Shown one piece after another: positions 46,909-60,240 of a stretch of DNA of 64,000 bases. Within the stretch, counting starts at the first letter, position 1. Each line of letters starts with the position of its first letter. The notes under the pieces are model-generated. The model had not been told where the DNA came from. It was given only the letters and a program-made list of their open reading frames with translations, and searched no databases. The stretch comes from Mycobacterium scrofulaceum (GTDB lineage: Bacteria > Actinomycetota > Actinomycetes > Mycobacteriales > Mycobacteriaceae): the NCBI RefSeq assembly GCF_001667885.1, contig NZ_LZJW01000012.1:1-64000 (forward strand), given 5' to 3'. Made by a program: the position numbers and the translations under genes.

Positions 46909-47772
46909 ATGGCGACGACGGCGGGCGTGGCGGTGACCGCGGCATTAGGCGCCGCCGCCCGGGCGGTCGCCACCAACGCCGGGCTGCTGAACGATCCGTT
47001 CGCCGAGCCCTTGGTGCGCGCCGCCGGGGTCGACCACTTGGTCCGGGTTGTCGGCGACGCCCGGTTCGCCGCCGACGATGCCGAGCGCCAGGGGTTTTTG
47101 GCGATCTGCGCGGCGCACACCCGGTTCGTCGACGAGTTCCTCGCCGCGGCCGGGCGCGCCGGCCTGCGCCAGGTGGTGATCCTGGCGTCCGGCCTCGACA
47201 CCCGGCCGTACCGGCTGTGGTGGCCGCCCGGCACAACGGTTTTCGAGGTCGACCGGCCCGAGGTGCTCGACCTCAAGGCCGGCGTGCTGTCCGGGTTGGG
47301 CGCCGACCTGCGGGCGAGCCGGCGCGCGGTCGGCGCCGACCTGCACCAGGATTGGCCGGCCGCGCTGCGGCGGGTCGGTTTCGACGCCAACGGCCCCTCG
47401 GTGTGGATCGCCGAGCAGTTGCTGATCGGGTACCTGACGCCCGCCGCGCAGGACCGCGTGCTGCAGGCCGTGACCGCGATGAGCGCGGTCGGGAGCCGGT
47501 TCGCCGCCGATCACCTGCCGACCTGGACCCCGTTGCAGCTGGAGGCCGAGCGGTCGTTCGTCGACGGCTGGCGCCGACACGGCCTGGACGTGGACCTGGC
47601 CAGCCTGACCCATGCGGGTCAATACCATTACGTCCCCGAGTATCTGGCCGACACCGGTTGGGAGACGTTGCAGCGGAACGTCGCCGATCTGCTGGGTGCG
47701 GTGGGGCTGCCCGATCGGCCGCGGGGCGAGAGCGAGTTCGTCCCGGAATACCTGACCGCGACGCGGGTTTGA
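46909..47772 (+). CDS. Class I SAM methyltransferase, mycobacterial UPF0677 type
   Basis: 287-aa protein of the leucine carboxyl methyltransferase-like family expanded in mycobacteria. Hallmarks are NDPFAEPLVRAAG, the SAM-site LASGLDTRPYRL, FEVDRPEVLDLKA and AEQLLIGYL. The N-terminus is shorter than in many paralogues, which usually have about 15 more residues before the first helix. Substrate unknown. It is co-transcribed with the DUF3054 gene. Confidence 0.82.
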   Translation: MATTAGVAVTAALGAAARAVATNAGLLNDPFAEPLVRAAGVDHLVRVVGDARFAADDAERQGFLAICAAHTRFVDEFLAAAGRAGLRQVVILASGLDTRPYRLWWPPGTTVFEVDRPEVLDLKAGVLSGLGADLRASRRAVGADLHQDWPAALRRVGFDANGPSVWIAEQLLIGYLTPAAQDRVLQAVTAMSAVGSRFAADHLPTWTPLQLEAERSFVDGWRRHGLDVDLASLTHAGQYHYVPEYLADTGWETLQRNVADLLGAVGLPDRPRGESEFVPEYLTATRV

Positions 47773-47779
47773 AGTCTTG

Positions 47780-48307
47780 ATGTCCCAGTCGGTTTCAGGC
47801 GAGCAGCTGCGGTTCGTGTCGGCCACGCACGACGACCCGCTGGCGGGCCCGCTGCTGGCCGAGCTCGCCGAGGAGTACGCGCAGCGGTACGGCGGCACGC
47901 CCAGCACGCACCTGTCCTGGTTGCCGGTGCCGCGGGACGAGTTGGCGCCGCCGGACGGCGGCCTGCTGATCGGCGTGCTGGACGGAGTGCCCGTGACCGG
48001 GGGTGCGTTCCGTCGGTACGACGCCGAGACGGCCGAGCTCAAGCGAATCTGGACCGACCGCGCATACCGGCGTCGCGGATACGCCAGGATCCTGCTCGCG
48101 GCGCTGGAGGCCGAGACCGCCGCGCGCGGATACCGGCGGCTCTACCTGATCACCGGCAACCGGCAACCCGAGGCCGAGGCGCTGTACGACGCGACCGGGT
48201 ACACCCGGGTGCCCGCCGACCCGCTGCCGTCGTGGGGTCCGTTCGTGCCGATCGCGTTCGAGAAGTGGCTGGTTCCCGACGGTGGTATGCCGACTTCCGG
48301 TTTTTGA
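47780..48307 (+). CDS. GNAT-family N-acetyltransferase
   Basis: 175-aa acetyltransferase with the CoA-binding motif A seen as RAYRRRGYARILLAALE. A motif B-like end is YLITGNRQPEAEALYDATGY. The ATG at 47780 follows the methyltransferase stop by 7 nt. Its stop codon lies at the edge of a perfect palindrome. The substrate cannot be deduced. Confidence 0.8.
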   Translation: MSQSVSGEQLRFVSATHDDPLAGPLLAELAEEYAQRYGGTPSTHLSWLPVPRDELAPPDGGLLIGVLDGVPVTGGAFRRYDAETAELKRIWTDRAYRRRGYARILLAALEAETAARGYRRLYLITGNRQPEAEALYDATGYTRVPADPLPSWGPFVPIAFEKWLVPDGGMPTSGF

Positions 48308-48323
48308 TATCGCGGGCGATATC
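48306..48323. terminator. Palindrome between convergent GNAT and MBL genes
   Basis: GATATCGC-GG-GCGATATC, a perfect 8-bp stem with a 2-nt centre. It starts within the GNAT stop codon and ends 8 bp before the MBL stop, preceded by TTTTT. A bidirectional terminator is plausible, but the loop is too tight for a classic hairpin. Confidence 0.4.
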
Positions 48324-48331
48324 GCTCCGCA

Positions 48332-49075
48332 CTAGCCGCCGTTGGCGAGCGCGAGGGCCGCCGCCGTCGCCTCCCGGATCGGCCCGCGCCACACGTCGCC
48401 GTGCCCCGGCAACAGCACGTCGGTGTCGAGCAGCGCCAGCGCGGACAGGGTACGGATGCAGTCCGGTTGGCTGTAGCTGAAAATCGCCGGCAGCAGTTGC
48501 GGCCCGCTCCGGCGCAGCAGGGGGTGCCCGGTGATCAGGGCGTCGCCGCTGACCAGTACGCCGTCGACCAGATACGAGCAGTGCCCGTTGGTGTGGCCGG
48601 GGCTGAACACCGGCGCCGGTTGGCCCGGCAGGCTCGCGGCCAGTTCGGCGGTCAGCGGCTGGGCGGTCGGGATGCCGTCGCGGATCAGGCCGCCGCTACG
48701 CACCACATGGGCCGTCCACTTGGCCCACCGGGGCCGCCAAATCCGCAGCGCCACATCGACAATCGACACCTGCTCGAGGTACTCCCGCTTCGCGTGTCCC
48801 ACCTCGTCGGCATGGCAGTACACCGGGATGCCGTGCGCGTCGGCGAACCAGATCGCGGTGCCCAGGTGATCGATGTGCGCGTGCGTCAAGACGATGGCGC
48901 GCACGTCGTCGGGGCCGTAGCCCAGCGCGGACAGCGAGGCCAGCACGTCCTGGCGGTCCCCGGGATAGCCCGCGTCGATCAGCAGCACGCCGGTGTCGTC
49001 GGTGACCAGGGTCCAGTTGACCGCCTCGCCCCGGGCAAGGTGCACCGTGTCGGTCACCTGAACTAGCTCCGCCAT
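48332..49075 (-). CDS. Metallo-b-lactamase-fold hydrolase (Rv0406c-like)
   Basis: 247-aa binuclear metal hydrolase. The HxHxDH motif is THAHIDH, with later ligands in SPGHTNGHCSY, the Asp in VSGDAL, and LPGHGD. The first ten residues include no signal, so it is cytoplasmic. It is upstream of and divergent from fgd1, as in H37Rv. Substrate unknown, with lactonase or thioesterase activity possible. Confidence 0.87.
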   Translation of the reverse strand: MAELVQVTDTVHLARGEAVNWTLVTDDTGVLLIDAGYPGDRQDVLASLSALGYGPDDVRAIVLTHAHIDHLGTAIWFADAHGIPVYCHADEVGHAKREYLEQVSIVDVALRIWRPRWAKWTAHVVRSGGLIRDGIPTAQPLTAELAASLPGQPAPVFSPGHTNGHCSYLVDGVLVSGDALITGHPLLRRSGPQLLPAIFSYSQPDCIRTLSALALLDTDVLLPGHGDVWRGPIREATAAALALANGG

Positions 49076-49082
49076 GCCCGCG

Positions 49083-49088
49083 AGTGTA
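49083..49088 (-). promoter_or_regulatory. -10 box of a leaderless MBL-hydrolase transcript
   Basis: On the minus strand TACACT is followed by 7 nt and the ATG at 49075. It directly abuts the first copy of the 54-bp tandem repeat. Confidence 0.5.
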
Positions 49089-49198
49089 GGAGCGATCGCA
49101 AGCGCGGCGAAGCCGGGCGCGGCGGGTCGCGACTGTCAAAGGGGAGCGATCGCAAGCGCGGCGAAGCCGGGCGCGGCGGGTCGCGACTGTCAAAGGGG
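49089..49198. repeat. Two-copy 54-bp tandem repeat between MBL gene and fgd1
   Basis: The unit starting GGAGCGATCGCAAGCGCGG occurs at 49089 and 49143 with a 54-bp period and no mismatch. Each unit holds sequence related to the hairpin repeat at 17570-17614 in the opposite orientation. The duplication pushes the divergent promoters apart, placing the whole array between the MBL -10 and the fgd1 ribosome-binding site. Confidence 0.9.
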
Positions 49199-49213
49199 GA
49201 GTAGAAATGACCC

Positions 49214-50224
49214 GTGGCTGAACTGAAACTTGGATACAAGGCATCCGCCGAACAATTCGCACCGCGCGAGCTCGTCGAACTCGCTGTCGCCGCCGAAGGT
49301 CACGGCATGGACAGCGCAACCGTCAGTGACCACTTCCAGCCGTGGCGGCACGAGGGTGGGCATGCCCCCTTCTCGCTGGCCTGGATGACCGCCGTCGGCG
49401 AACGCACCAAGCGGATCGTGCTGGGCACGTCGGTGCTCACCCCGACCTTCCGCTACAACCCCGCCGTCATCGCGCAGGCCTTCGCCACCATGGCCTGCCT
49501 GTACCCGGACCGGATCTTCCTCGGCGTGGGTACCGGCGAGGCGCTCAACGAGATCGCCACCGGATACGAGGGCGAGTGGCCGGAGTTCAAGGAGCGGTTC
49601 GCCCGGCTGCGTGAATCGGTGCGCCTGATGCGCGAACTGTGGCGCGGCGACCGCGTCAATTTCGACGGCGAGTACTACCGCCTCAAGGGCGCCTCGATCT
49701 ACGACGTGCCCGAGGGCGGCGTCCCGATCTACGTCGCCGCGGGCGGCCCGGCGGTGGCGAAATACGCGGGGCGGGCCGGCGACGGCTTCATCTGCACCTC
49801 GGGCAAGGGCGAGGAGCTGTACAAGGACAAGCTGATCCCCGCGGTCAAGGAGGGCGCCGAGATCAACGACCGCAACCTCGACGACATCGACAAGATGATC
49901 GAGATCAAGATCTCCTACGACCCGGACCCCGAGCTCGCTCTGGAGAACACTCGGTTCTGGGCGCCGCTGTCGCTGACCGCCGAGCAGAAGCACAGCATCG
50001 ACGACCCGATCGAGATGGAGAAGGCCGCCGACGCCCTGCCGATCGAGCAGGTCGCCAAGCGCTGGATCGTCGCGTCGGACCCCGACGAGGCCGTCGCGAA
50101 GGTCAAGGACTACGTCGACTGGGGGCTCAACCACCTGGTGTTCCACGCGCCGGGCCACGACCAGCGTCGGTTCCTCGAGCTCTTCGAGAAGGACCTGGCC
50201 CCCAGGCTGCGGCGACTTGGCTGA
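49214..50224 (+). CDS. fgd1: F420-dependent glucose-6-phosphate dehydrogenase
   Basis: 336-aa luciferase-like flavin/F420 enzyme that oxidises glucose 6-phosphate to 6-phosphogluconolactone and supplies F420H2. M. tuberculosis Fgd1 (Rv0407) has the same length. Conserved blocks are [11 protein letters not shown], the F420 region [16 protein letters not shown] with its active-site His, and [26 protein letters not shown] follows, with phosphate-site residues further on. The GTG start has GGGGGAG about 12 nt upstream. The pta TTG lies inside its last codons, so pta is coupled to it. Confidence 0.96.
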   Translation: MAELKLGYKASAEQFAPRELVELAVAAEGHGMDSATVSDHFQPWRHEGGHAPFSLAWMTAVGERTKRIVLGTSVLTPTFRYNPAVIAQAFATMACLYPDRIFLGVGTGEALNEIATGYEGEWPEFKERFARLRESVRLMRELWRGDRVNFDGEYYRLKGASIYDVPEGGVPIYVAAGGPAVAKYAGRAGDGFICTSGKGEELYKDKLIPAVKEGAEINDRNLDDIDKMIEIKISYDPDPELALENTRFWAPLSLTAEQKHSIDDPIEMEKAADALPIEQVAKRWIVASDPDEAVAKVKDYVDWGLNHLVFHAPGHDQRRFLELFEKDLAPRLRRLG

Positions 50225-52295
50225 ACCCTCCGCGATCTACATCGCCGCTCCGGAACCGGAGACCGGCAAGTCGACGCTGGCGCTGGGGCTGCTGCACAAG
50301 CTGACCGCGACGGTCGCCAAAGTGGGTGTCTTCCGGCCCATTACGCGGGTGACCGACGGCAAGGACCGCGACTACATCCTCGACCTGCTGCTGCGGCACA
50401 CCACGGCGGGCGTGCCGTACGAGCAGTGCGTCGGAGTGACGTACCAGCAGCTGCACGCCGACACCGACGCCGCGATCGCCACCATCGTCGAGGCCTATGA
50501 CGCGATGGCCGGCGGCTGCGACGCGGTGGTCATCGTGGGCAGCGATTACACCGACGTGGCGCGGCCGGCCGAGCTGTCGGTCAACGCCCGGATCGCCGTC
50601 AACCTCGGCGCGCCGGTACTGCTCACGGTCAGCGGGCGCGGGCGCACCCCCGACGAGGTGGCGCGCGTCATCGAGGTCTGCCTGGCCGAGCTGGCCATCC
50701 AGCGCGCCCACGCCGCCGCGGTGGTCGCCAACCGCTGCGAACCGGCTCAGCTGGACGATGTCGCCGAGGCGCTGGAGGCCTTCAGCCAGCGCAGCTACGT
50801 GCTGCCCGAAGAGCCGTTGCTGTCGGCCCCGACCGTGGCCGAGCTCGAAAAGGCGGTCGGCGGAACGCCGGTCAGCGGCGAGGCGTCGCTGCGCGACCGT
50901 GAGGTCACCGGCGTGCTGGTCGCCGGGATGACCGCCGACCACGTGCTGGAGCGACTCAGCGACGGCATGGCGGTGATCACTCCGGGCGACCGGTCGGATG
51001 TGGTGTTGGCCGTGGCGAGCGCCCATGGGGCCGAAGGCTTTCCGTCGCTGTCCTGCATCGTCCTCAACGGCGGATTCCAGCTGCACCCGTCCATCGCGGC
51101 CCTGGTCGCCGGTCTGCGGCTGCGGCTGCCGATCGTGGCCACCACGCTGGGCACCTACGACGCCGCCAGCGCGGCCGCCGCGGCCCGTGGCCGCGTGACG
51201 GCGGATTCGCAGCGCAAGATCGACACCGCGCTGGAGCTGATGGACCGCTACGTCGACGTCCCGGATCTTCTTGAGCAGCTTGCCATTCCGATACCTACCG
51301 TGACCACGCCGCAGATGTTCATCCACCGGCTCACGCTGCAGGCGCGGGCCGACCGCAAGCACATCGTCCTCCCCGAGGGTGACGACGACCGCATCCTCAA
51401 GTCGGCCGGCCGGGTGCTGCAGCGACGCGTCGCCGACCTCACCGTGCTGGGCGACGAGGCGCAGATCCGGCAGCGCGCGGGGGAGCTCGGGGTGGACCTC
51501 GGCGGCGCGCAGCTGATCGACCCGCGCACCAGCGACCTGCGCTCCCGGTTCGCCGACCAGTACGCCGAATTGCGCAAAGCCAAGGGCGTCACCGCCGAGC
51601 ACGCCCGCGAGATCATGCTCGATGCAACGTATTTCGGTACCATGATGGTCTACAACGGCATGGTCGACGGCATGGTGTCGGGCGCCGCTCACACCACGGC
51701 GCACACGGTCCGGCCGGCCTTCGAGATCATCAAGACCGTGCCCGACGTCTCCACGGTGTCCAGCATCTTTTTGATGTGCCTGCCCGACCGGGTGCTGGCC
51801 TACGGCGACTGCGCGATCATCCCGAATCCGACGCCCGAGCAGCTGGCCGACATAGCGATCTCCTCCGCGCGCACCGCGGCGCAGTTCGGCATCGAACCGC
51901 GAGTGGCGATGCTGTCGTACTCGACCGGCGAATCGGGCACCGGCGCCGACGTCGACAAGGTCCGGGCCGCAACGGAATTGGTGCGGAATCGGGCGCCGCA
52001 TTTGCCGGTCGAGGGCCCCATCCAATACGACGCCGCGATCGAACCGTCGGTTGCGGCCACCAAGCTGCGCGGCTCGCCGGTGGCGGGGCGCGCCACGGTG
52101 CTGGTGTTCCCCGACCTGAACACCGGCAACAACACCTACAAGGCCGTGCAGCGCAGCGCCGGCGCGATCGCCATCGGCCCGGTGTTGCAGGGCCTGCGCA
52201 AGCCGGTGAACGACCTGTCCCGCGGCGCGCTGGTTGAGGACATCGTGAATACCGTTGCCATCAACGCGATCCAGGCCCAGGACATCCGTGACTAG
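50217..52295 (+). CDS. pta: Phosphate acetyltransferase Pta (long form)
   Basis: 692-aa enzyme interconverting acetyl-CoA and acetyl phosphate. The N-terminal DRTGG/P-loop region ([16 protein letters not shown]) is the regulatory part of long Pta proteins. The catalytic PTA_PTB domain occupies the last about 320 residues ([16 protein letters not shown] to the end), with [14 protein letters not shown] [12 protein letters not shown] and [19 protein letters not shown]. It uses a TTG start that overlaps the fgd1 stop by 8 nt. It is followed by ackA with another overlap. Confidence 0.95.
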   Translation: MAEPSAIYIAAPEPETGKSTLALGLLHKLTATVAKVGVFRPITRVTDGKDRDYILDLLLRHTTAGVPYEQCVGVTYQQLHADTDAAIATIVEAYDAMAGGCDAVVIVGSDYTDVARPAELSVNARIAVNLGAPVLLTVSGRGRTPDEVARVIEVCLAELAIQRAHAAAVVANRCEPAQLDDVAEALEAFSQRSYVLPEEPLLSAPTVAELEKAVGGTPVSGEASLRDREVTGVLVAGMTADHVLERLSDGMAVITPGDRSDVVLAVASAHGAEGFPSLSCIVLNGGFQLHPSIAALVAGLRLRLPIVATTLGTYDAASAAAAARGRVTADSQRKIDTALELMDRYVDVPDLLEQLAIPIPTVTTPQMFIHRLTLQARADRKHIVLPEGDDDRILKSAGRVLQRRVADLTVLGDEAQIRQRAGELGVDLGGAQLIDPRTSDLRSRFADQYAELRKAKGVTAEHAREIMLDATYFGTMMVYNGMVDGMVSGAAHTTAHTVRPAFEIIKTVPDVSTVSSIFLMCLPDRVLAYGDCAIIPNPTPEQLADIAISSARTAAQFGIEPRVAMLSYSTGESGTGADVDKVRAATELVRNRAPHLPVEGPIQYDAAIEPSVAATKLRGSPVAGRATVLVFPDLNTGNNTYKAVQRSAGAIAIGPVLQGLRKPVNDLSRGALVEDIVNTVAINAIQAQDIRD

Positions 52296-53445
52296 CGCGA
52301 ATCGGGCCGTGCTGGTGATCAATTCCGGCTCGTCGTCGCTGAAATACCAGTTGGTCGATCCCGACTCGGGCGTGGCCCGCGCGACCGGCAACGTCGAGCG
52401 GATCGGGGAGGAGTCGTCACCGGTTCCCGACCACGACGCCGCCCTGCGCCAAGCGTTCGACGCGCTGTCGGATCAGGGCATCGACCTTCGGAACTGCGGC
52501 CTGGTGGCGGTCGGCCACCGAGTCGTGCACGGCGGCAACACGTTCTACAAGCCCACGCCGGTGGACGACGCGGTGATCCGCAAGCTCGACGAATTGTCGG
52601 AACTGGCGCCCCTGCACAACCCGCCGGCGATCAAGGGAATCGAGGTGGCCCGCAAGCTGCTGCCCGACGTCCCGCACATCGCGGTCTTCGACACGGCCTT
52701 CTTCCACGACATGCCGCCCGCGGCCGCGACGTACGCGATCGACCGCGGCTTGGCCGAACGCTGGAAGATCCGCCGTTATGGCTTCCACGGCACCTCCCAC
52801 CGCTATGTGAGCCAGCAGGCGGCCGCCTTCCTGGGCCGGCCGCTACCGGGCCTGAAACAGATTGTGCTGCACCTCGGTAACGGCTGTTCGGCGTCGGCTA
52901 TCGCGGGCAGCAGGCCCCTCGACACGTCGATGGGGCTGACGCCGCTGGAGGGCCTGGTGATGGGCACCCGCAGTGGCGACATCGACCCCAGCATCGTCGC
53001 CTACCTGTGCCACACCGCGAAGATGGGCGTCGACGAGGTGGAGTCCATGCTCAATCAGCGGTCAGGAGTGCTGGGCCTGTCCGGCGAGCGTGACTTCCGC
53101 CGGCTGCGCGAGCTGATCGAATCCGGTGACGCCGCGGCGCAATTGGCCTACAGCGTGTTCACCCATCGGCTGCGCAAGTACATCGGCGCGTACCTGGCGG
53201 TGCTGGGGCACACCGACGTCATCACCTTCACCGCCGGCATCGGGGAGAACGACGCGGCGGTGCGCCGCGACGCGCTGGCCGGTCTGGAGGAGCTGGGCAT
53301 CGTGCTCGACGAGCGCCGCAATCTCGGCGGAGGCAAGGGCGCCCGGCAGATCTCCGCCGAGGACTCCCCGATCGCCGTGCTGGTGATCCCGACCAACGAA
53401 GAACTGGCCATCGCCCGCGACTGCGTGAGCGCGCTAACCGGTTAG
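52288..53445 (+). CDS. ackA: Acetate kinase AckA
   Basis: 385 aa, equal to M. tuberculosis AckA (Rv0409). It makes acetate and ATP from acetyl phosphate, or works in reverse. ASKHA signatures are [14 protein letters not shown], the catalytic region [37 protein letters not shown] and [14 protein letters not shown]. The GTG at 52288 overlaps the pta stop by 8 nt. Its 3' end overlaps the DUF1501 gene by 12 nt convergently. Confidence 0.96.
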   Translation: MTSANRAVLVINSGSSSLKYQLVDPDSGVARATGNVERIGEESSPVPDHDAALRQAFDALSDQGIDLRNCGLVAVGHRVVHGGNTFYKPTPVDDAVIRKLDELSELAPLHNPPAIKGIEVARKLLPDVPHIAVFDTAFFHDMPPAAATYAIDRGLAERWKIRRYGFHGTSHRYVSQQAAAFLGRPLPGLKQIVLHLGNGCSASAIAGSRPLDTSMGLTPLEGLVMGTRSGDIDPSIVAYLCHTAKMGVDEVESMLNQRSGVLGLSGERDFRRLRELIESGDAAAQLAYSVFTHRLRKYIGAYLAVLGHTDVITFTAGIGENDAAVRRDALAGLEELGIVLDERRNLGGGKGARQISAEDSPIAVLVIPTNEELAIARDCVSALTG

Positions 53446-54615
53446 GAAGCCGAGGCTCTTGCGTCCGGCGTCCACCGACGGCGCGGGATCCGTCCCGACG
53501 GTCCGCGCGAGGAGCTCGTGGTACACGTCGCGAAAGTCGGTGGTGTACTTCAAGTCCCCGTTGTCGAGATCGGTGAGGCTGGGTTCGTCGCCGTAGAAAC
53601 CGCCCCGAACGGGCGTGCCCGCGACGAAGACCGGACCGGCCGTCCCGTGATCGGTGCCCTGGGACGCGTTGGCGCGCACCCGGCGGCCGAACTCCGAGTA
53701 CGCCACGACGACGACGTTGCGGCCCGCGACCTGCCGCAGGAACGAGGTCACCGCCTCGTCGAAGGCCGCAAGCAGGCGCTGCTGGGTGCCGCGCTCCCCG
53801 GCGTGTGTGTCGAAACCGCCCAACTGCGCCGTGTACACGCGCGTCGGCACCCGCGCCCGCACCACCTCGGCCACCAGGTGCAGCTGCGCGGACAGGGAGT
53901 TGCGTTGGTTTCCCGTGGCTTTCACCGTTCCGAAGGTGTGCGCGGTGGTGCGGGCGGCCCGGTAGGCCTTGCACACCGCGGCCATCGCGGGGGTGTCGTC
54001 GGGGTCGTCGGCGCCCAACGCGCCCATCAGCGTGTCGAGCCCCTGCCGCGTCGGCTCCGGAGCCATGGAAAGCGCCGCGGCCGTGTGCTTTTCACCCACC
54101 GCGAGTGGTGGAAGCACCGGTCCGATGTTGACCGCCCGCAGCGGGTCGTCACCGGTGGCGTCGAGCCAGCGGCCGATCCAGCCCGTCGACACCGGCTCGG
54201 CGGGCGACGCCGTCTGCCAGATGTCCATGGACCGGAAGTGGCTGTGGTCGGGCCGCGGATAGCCGACGCCGCGCACGATGGCGAGTTGACGCTGCCCCCA
54301 CAACTGCGCGAGGCCCTTCAGCGCGGGGTTGAGGCCTAGCGCCTCGTCGAGGTGCAGGACGTCGCCCGGGGCGTAGGCCAATTCGGGTCGGGCGTCGTGA
54401 TAGGCGTTGTCCGCGTACGGGATCAGGGTGTTGATCCCGTCGTTGCCGCCGTAGAGCGTGACCAGCACCAGCACGCCCGCACCGTCGGCCAGCGGCCGAT
54501 CCTCGGCCGCGCGCATCAGGTCGGGCCAGCTGACCGCCACCGCCGTCGACAACAGGCCGGCCGCGCCCACACCCGCGCTGGCGACCAGGAATCTGCGACG
54601 GTTCATCTCGGGCAT
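53434..54615 (-). CDS. Tat-exported DUF1501 protein
   Basis: 393-aa protein with a twin-arginine signal ([19 protein letters not shown]), so it is exported folded. DUF1501 domains are related to the alkaline phosphatase/sulfatase fold. Visible segments are [74 protein letters not shown] and YHELL. The Asp/His sets in GGFDTH and GTDHG could be metal ligands. It lies 10 nt after the DUF1800 gene, a pairing found in many bacteria. Function unknown. Confidence 0.85.
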   Translation of the reverse strand: MPEMNRRRFLVASAGVGAAGLLSTAVAVSWPDLMRAAEDRPLADGAGVLVLVTLYGGNDGINTLIPYADNAYHDARPELAYAPGDVLHLDEALGLNPALKGLAQLWGQRQLAIVRGVGYPRPDHSHFRSMDIWQTASPAEPVSTGWIGRWLDATGDDPLRAVNIGPVLPPLAVGEKHTAAALSMAPEPTRQGLDTLMGALGADDPDDTPAMAAVCKAYRAARTTAHTFGTVKATGNQRNSLSAQLHLVAEVVRARVPTRVYTAQLGGFDTHAGERGTQQRLLAAFDEAVTSFLRQVAGRNVVVVAYSEFGRRVRANASQGTDHGTAGPVFVAGTPVRGGFYGDEPSLTDLDNGDLKYTTDFRDVYHELLARTVGTDPAPSVDAGRKSLGFLTG

Positions 54616-54625
54616 CGTGTTCTCG

Positions 54626-55939
54626 CTAGGACGTCAGGTATTCGGGGGTGTTGACCGCGGCCGCGACCAGTTGCGGCGGGTTGCGCACCAGGGGCTGCAG
54701 CGCGTCGGCGGTCCGGTCCGACCAGTCGCCGACGCCGATCAGGTAGCCGACCGCGTCGATGCGGTCGCCGACGGCGGCGCTCTCGACGCCGGACAAATCG
54801 CCGGCCTGCGCGAGCCGGCCGGCGGCCCGCAGCCGCGCCTCGGCGCTGGCGGTGGAGAGCCACACCTGGCCCCGCGGCCAGCCGCCGACGCTCGGCGGAT
54901 AGAACGGCCGCTGCCCGAGCGCGTGCAACGTCGCGTCGGCGACCTTCCGGGTGGACGGGTCGAGCGGCACCCGCAGCGCGCGCATGACGCCGACGAGCCA
55001 TTCGACCGGCGGGTTGACGACGGTGGCCCGCCCGCGGACGAACTCGTCGTCAGTGAGGATCGCCCGGGTCAGCGCGCGCAGGTTCCGGCCCGGGCCGTAC
55101 GCGGAGACCAGCCTGTCGAGCGCGGCGCGCGACGGCGGATCGTCGGAGGCCAGCTGTTGCCACAGCCGCCCCGCGACGTACTCCGCCGACTTCGGTTGCG
55201 CCAGCACGGCGTCGCAGAACCCGGCGGCGTCGAAGTTGCGGGTCTGCCCGAACAGCGTCTTCGCCGTGCCGTCATGGCGTTTGGGCGCCAGCGACGTGCC
55301 GCCGTCTGCGCCGATCACCCACCCCGTCAGCGCGCGGGCGCCGTTGCGCACGTCGTCCTCTGTGTAGCCGTTGCCGTGGCCGAGGGCGAACAGCTCCATG
55401 AACTCCCGCGCGAGGTTCTCATTCGGCGCCTTGGCGGTGCTGGCCTGCCCGTCCAGCCAGCGCAGCGTCGCCGCGTCGGTCAGCATCGCGTAGGCCAGGG
55501 TGCGGAAATCGCCCAGCGACAGGGTGCGCAGCTTCTGGTTCTGTGCGGCCATGTACGCCGCGACCCGGACCTTCTGCGCGGAGGTGGCAAAGTGGTTGTG
55601 CCACAACAGGGTCAGCTTCTCCCCGAGCGGCTGCCGCACGCTGAGCATGCGGCGCAGCCACCAGTCGGACAGCGCGCGCTGCTGATCGGAGAGGTCCTGG
55701 TTGTATTGCTTGCGGGCCGCGGGCGCGGCGCCCTTTCCGGGCGGTCGGGGCGGCGGCAACGTCGGCATCGGGCTCGCGACCGCTCCCGGGTCGGCGTCGG
55801 GATCCGCGGCCAGCATGGTGTCGACGTAACCGGGCCAGTCGCCGGCCAGCACGGCGTCCACCTCGGGTCCGGTCACCCCGAACCCGGCTCGCCGCAGTGC
55901 GCGGGCCGTGGTGACCCATGCGGTGGACTGCCCAGGCAT
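54626..55939 (-). CDS. DUF1800 protein
   Basis: 437-aa protein of the DUF1800 family, with the early RRAGFGVTGPEVDAVL, LTLLWHNHFATSAQKVR, NQKLRTLSLGDFRTLAYAM, ENLAREFMELFALGHGNGYTEDDV and RALTGWV segments diagnostic of the family. No clear signal peptide is visible, so export, if any, would depend on the Tat-exported DUF1501 partner. The two genes form a unit here. No biochemical role is established for the pair. Confidence 0.85.
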   Translation of the reverse strand: MPGQSTAWVTTARALRRAGFGVTGPEVDAVLAGDWPGYVDTMLAADPDADPGAVASPMPTLPPPRPPGKGAAPAARKQYNQDLSDQQRALSDWWLRRMLSVRQPLGEKLTLLWHNHFATSAQKVRVAAYMAAQNQKLRTLSLGDFRTLAYAMLTDAATLRWLDGQASTAKAPNENLAREFMELFALGHGNGYTEDDVRNGARALTGWVIGADGGTSLAPKRHDGTAKTLFGQTRNFDAAGFCDAVLAQPKSAEYVAGRLWQQLASDDPPSRAALDRLVSAYGPGRNLRALTRAILTDDEFVRGRATVVNPPVEWLVGVMRALRVPLDPSTRKVADATLHALGQRPFYPPSVGGWPRGQVWLSTASAEARLRAAGRLAQAGDLSGVESAAVGDRIDAVGYLIGVGDWSDRTADALQPLVRNPPQLVAAAVNTPEYLTS

Positions 55940-56023
55940 GCGTCAACTCTGCGGCATGGACCTATGTTTTCCCTGTGGATCGCCGCACACGCCGCCCGTC
56001 GGTGCGGTGCGATCCTGCCCGGC

Positions 56024-56884
56024 ATGGAACAACCCTTCATCGGCAGCGAGGCCCTGCGGTCACGCGCGGTGAGCCGCCACGAACTGCGGGCGCGTTATCG
56101 CGCCGTCCTGCCCAACGTCTACGTATCCAGCGACGCCCATCTCTCGCTGGAGCTGCGCATCCGCGCGGCCTGGCTGTGGTCGGGACGCCGGGCGACGGTG
56201 GTCGGGGCGGCCGCCGCCAGACTGCATGGGGCCGAATGGATTCCCGACGATGTGCCCGTCGAGCTCCACCACGCAAACACCCGACCGCCGCGCGGCGTGC
56301 TGACGCGGCGCGGTGCGCTGCTGGACGCTGAGACGCAGATCATCGGCGGCTACCCGGTGACCACGCCCGAGCGCACCGCCTTCGACATCGGCCGGGGCGG
56401 CGCGGTGCGCTCGGCCGTGGCGCGGCTGGACGCGCTGGCCCGGGCGACGGGTTTCAAGGTCGACGACGTGCTGCGCGTCGCGCGGTGTCATCCCGGCTCA
56501 CCCGGCCTGCGGCGGCTGGAAGCCGCGCTGGACCTCGTCGACCCGGGTGCCCAGTCGCCCAGGGAGAGCTACCTGCGGCTGCTCCTGATCGACGCGGGCC
56601 TGCCCCGGCCGCGGACCCAGCTACCCGTGCTGGGCGACGACGGGATCCCGGTCGCCTTCCTGGACTTGGGCTGGGAGGACGCGATGGTCGCCGTCGAGTA
56701 CGACGGCGACCAACACCGCACCGATCGGCGGCAATATGTGAAGGACATTCGGCGCGCCGAGATGCTCGAGGAGTTGGGCTGGATCGTCGTCCGGGTGGTT
56801 GCCGAGGACCGGCCGGCCGCCATCGTGCGCCGGGTGCGGGCGGCGTTGACGAAATCGGCAGTGAATCCTCGGCATCGAGCGTGA
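56024..56884 (+). CDS. DUF559/AbiEi-like protein with a Vsr-type nuclease-like domain
   Basis: 286 aa, member of a family common in mycobacteria that usually starts near PFIGSEAL. The N-terminal half has an AbiEi-like winged-helix look (RAVLPNVYVS, VVGAAAARLHGAEW, YPVTTPERTAFDI). The C-terminal half resembles DUF559/PD-(D/E)xK nucleases, with VEYDGDQHRTDRRQYVKDIRRAEML and the final VVRVVAED. The ATG at 56024 matches family starts. Whether it cleaves DNA or acts in defence is not known. Confidence 0.75.
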   Translation: MEQPFIGSEALRSRAVSRHELRARYRAVLPNVYVSSDAHLSLELRIRAAWLWSGRRATVVGAAAARLHGAEWIPDDVPVELHHANTRPPRGVLTRRGALLDAETQIIGGYPVTTPERTAFDIGRGGAVRSAVARLDALARATGFKVDDVLRVARCHPGSPGLRRLEAALDLVDPGAQSPRESYLRLLLIDAGLPRPRTQLPVLGDDGIPVAFLDLGWEDAMVAVEYDGDQHRTDRRQYVKDIRRAEMLEELGWIVVRVVAEDRPAAIVRRVRAALTKSAVNPRHRA

Positions 56885-56902
56885 TCTGGTGGTTGGGTTT
56901 GT

Positions 56903-56965
56903 CGGCGTGTCGCCGCCAAGGATTCACACGCGACGCGCGACACGCGACTCGACGCGACGCGCGAC
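56903..56965. repeat. Intergenic repeats before the pknG 3' end
   Basis: CGGCGTGTCGCCGCCA at 56903-56918 is the second exact copy of the element at 21548. It is followed by a 13-bp direct repeat CGCGACGCGCGAC at 56929-56941 and 56953-56965 (period 24). All lie in the 102-bp gap between convergent genes and may aid termination. Confidence 0.6.
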
Positions 56966-56986
56966 GGACCCCGGAAAGCCGAGACG

Positions 56987-60236
<3,250 letters not shown>

Positions 60237-60240
<4 letters not shown>

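Noticed and set aside
49089..49198. CRISPR-like array
   Set aside because: There are only two head-to-tail units with no spacers and no cas genes. It is a simple tandem duplication.
54458..56023. Plus-strand extension of the DUF559-like gene to 54458
   Set aside because: The extension is antisense to the DUF1501/DUF1800 genes. The family start at 56024 (near PFIGSEAL) is preferred.
56024..56884. Type IV toxin-antitoxin or abortive-infection module
   Set aside because: Only the AbiEi-like/DUF559 protein is present. No AbiEii-type nucleotidyltransferase partner is adjacent.
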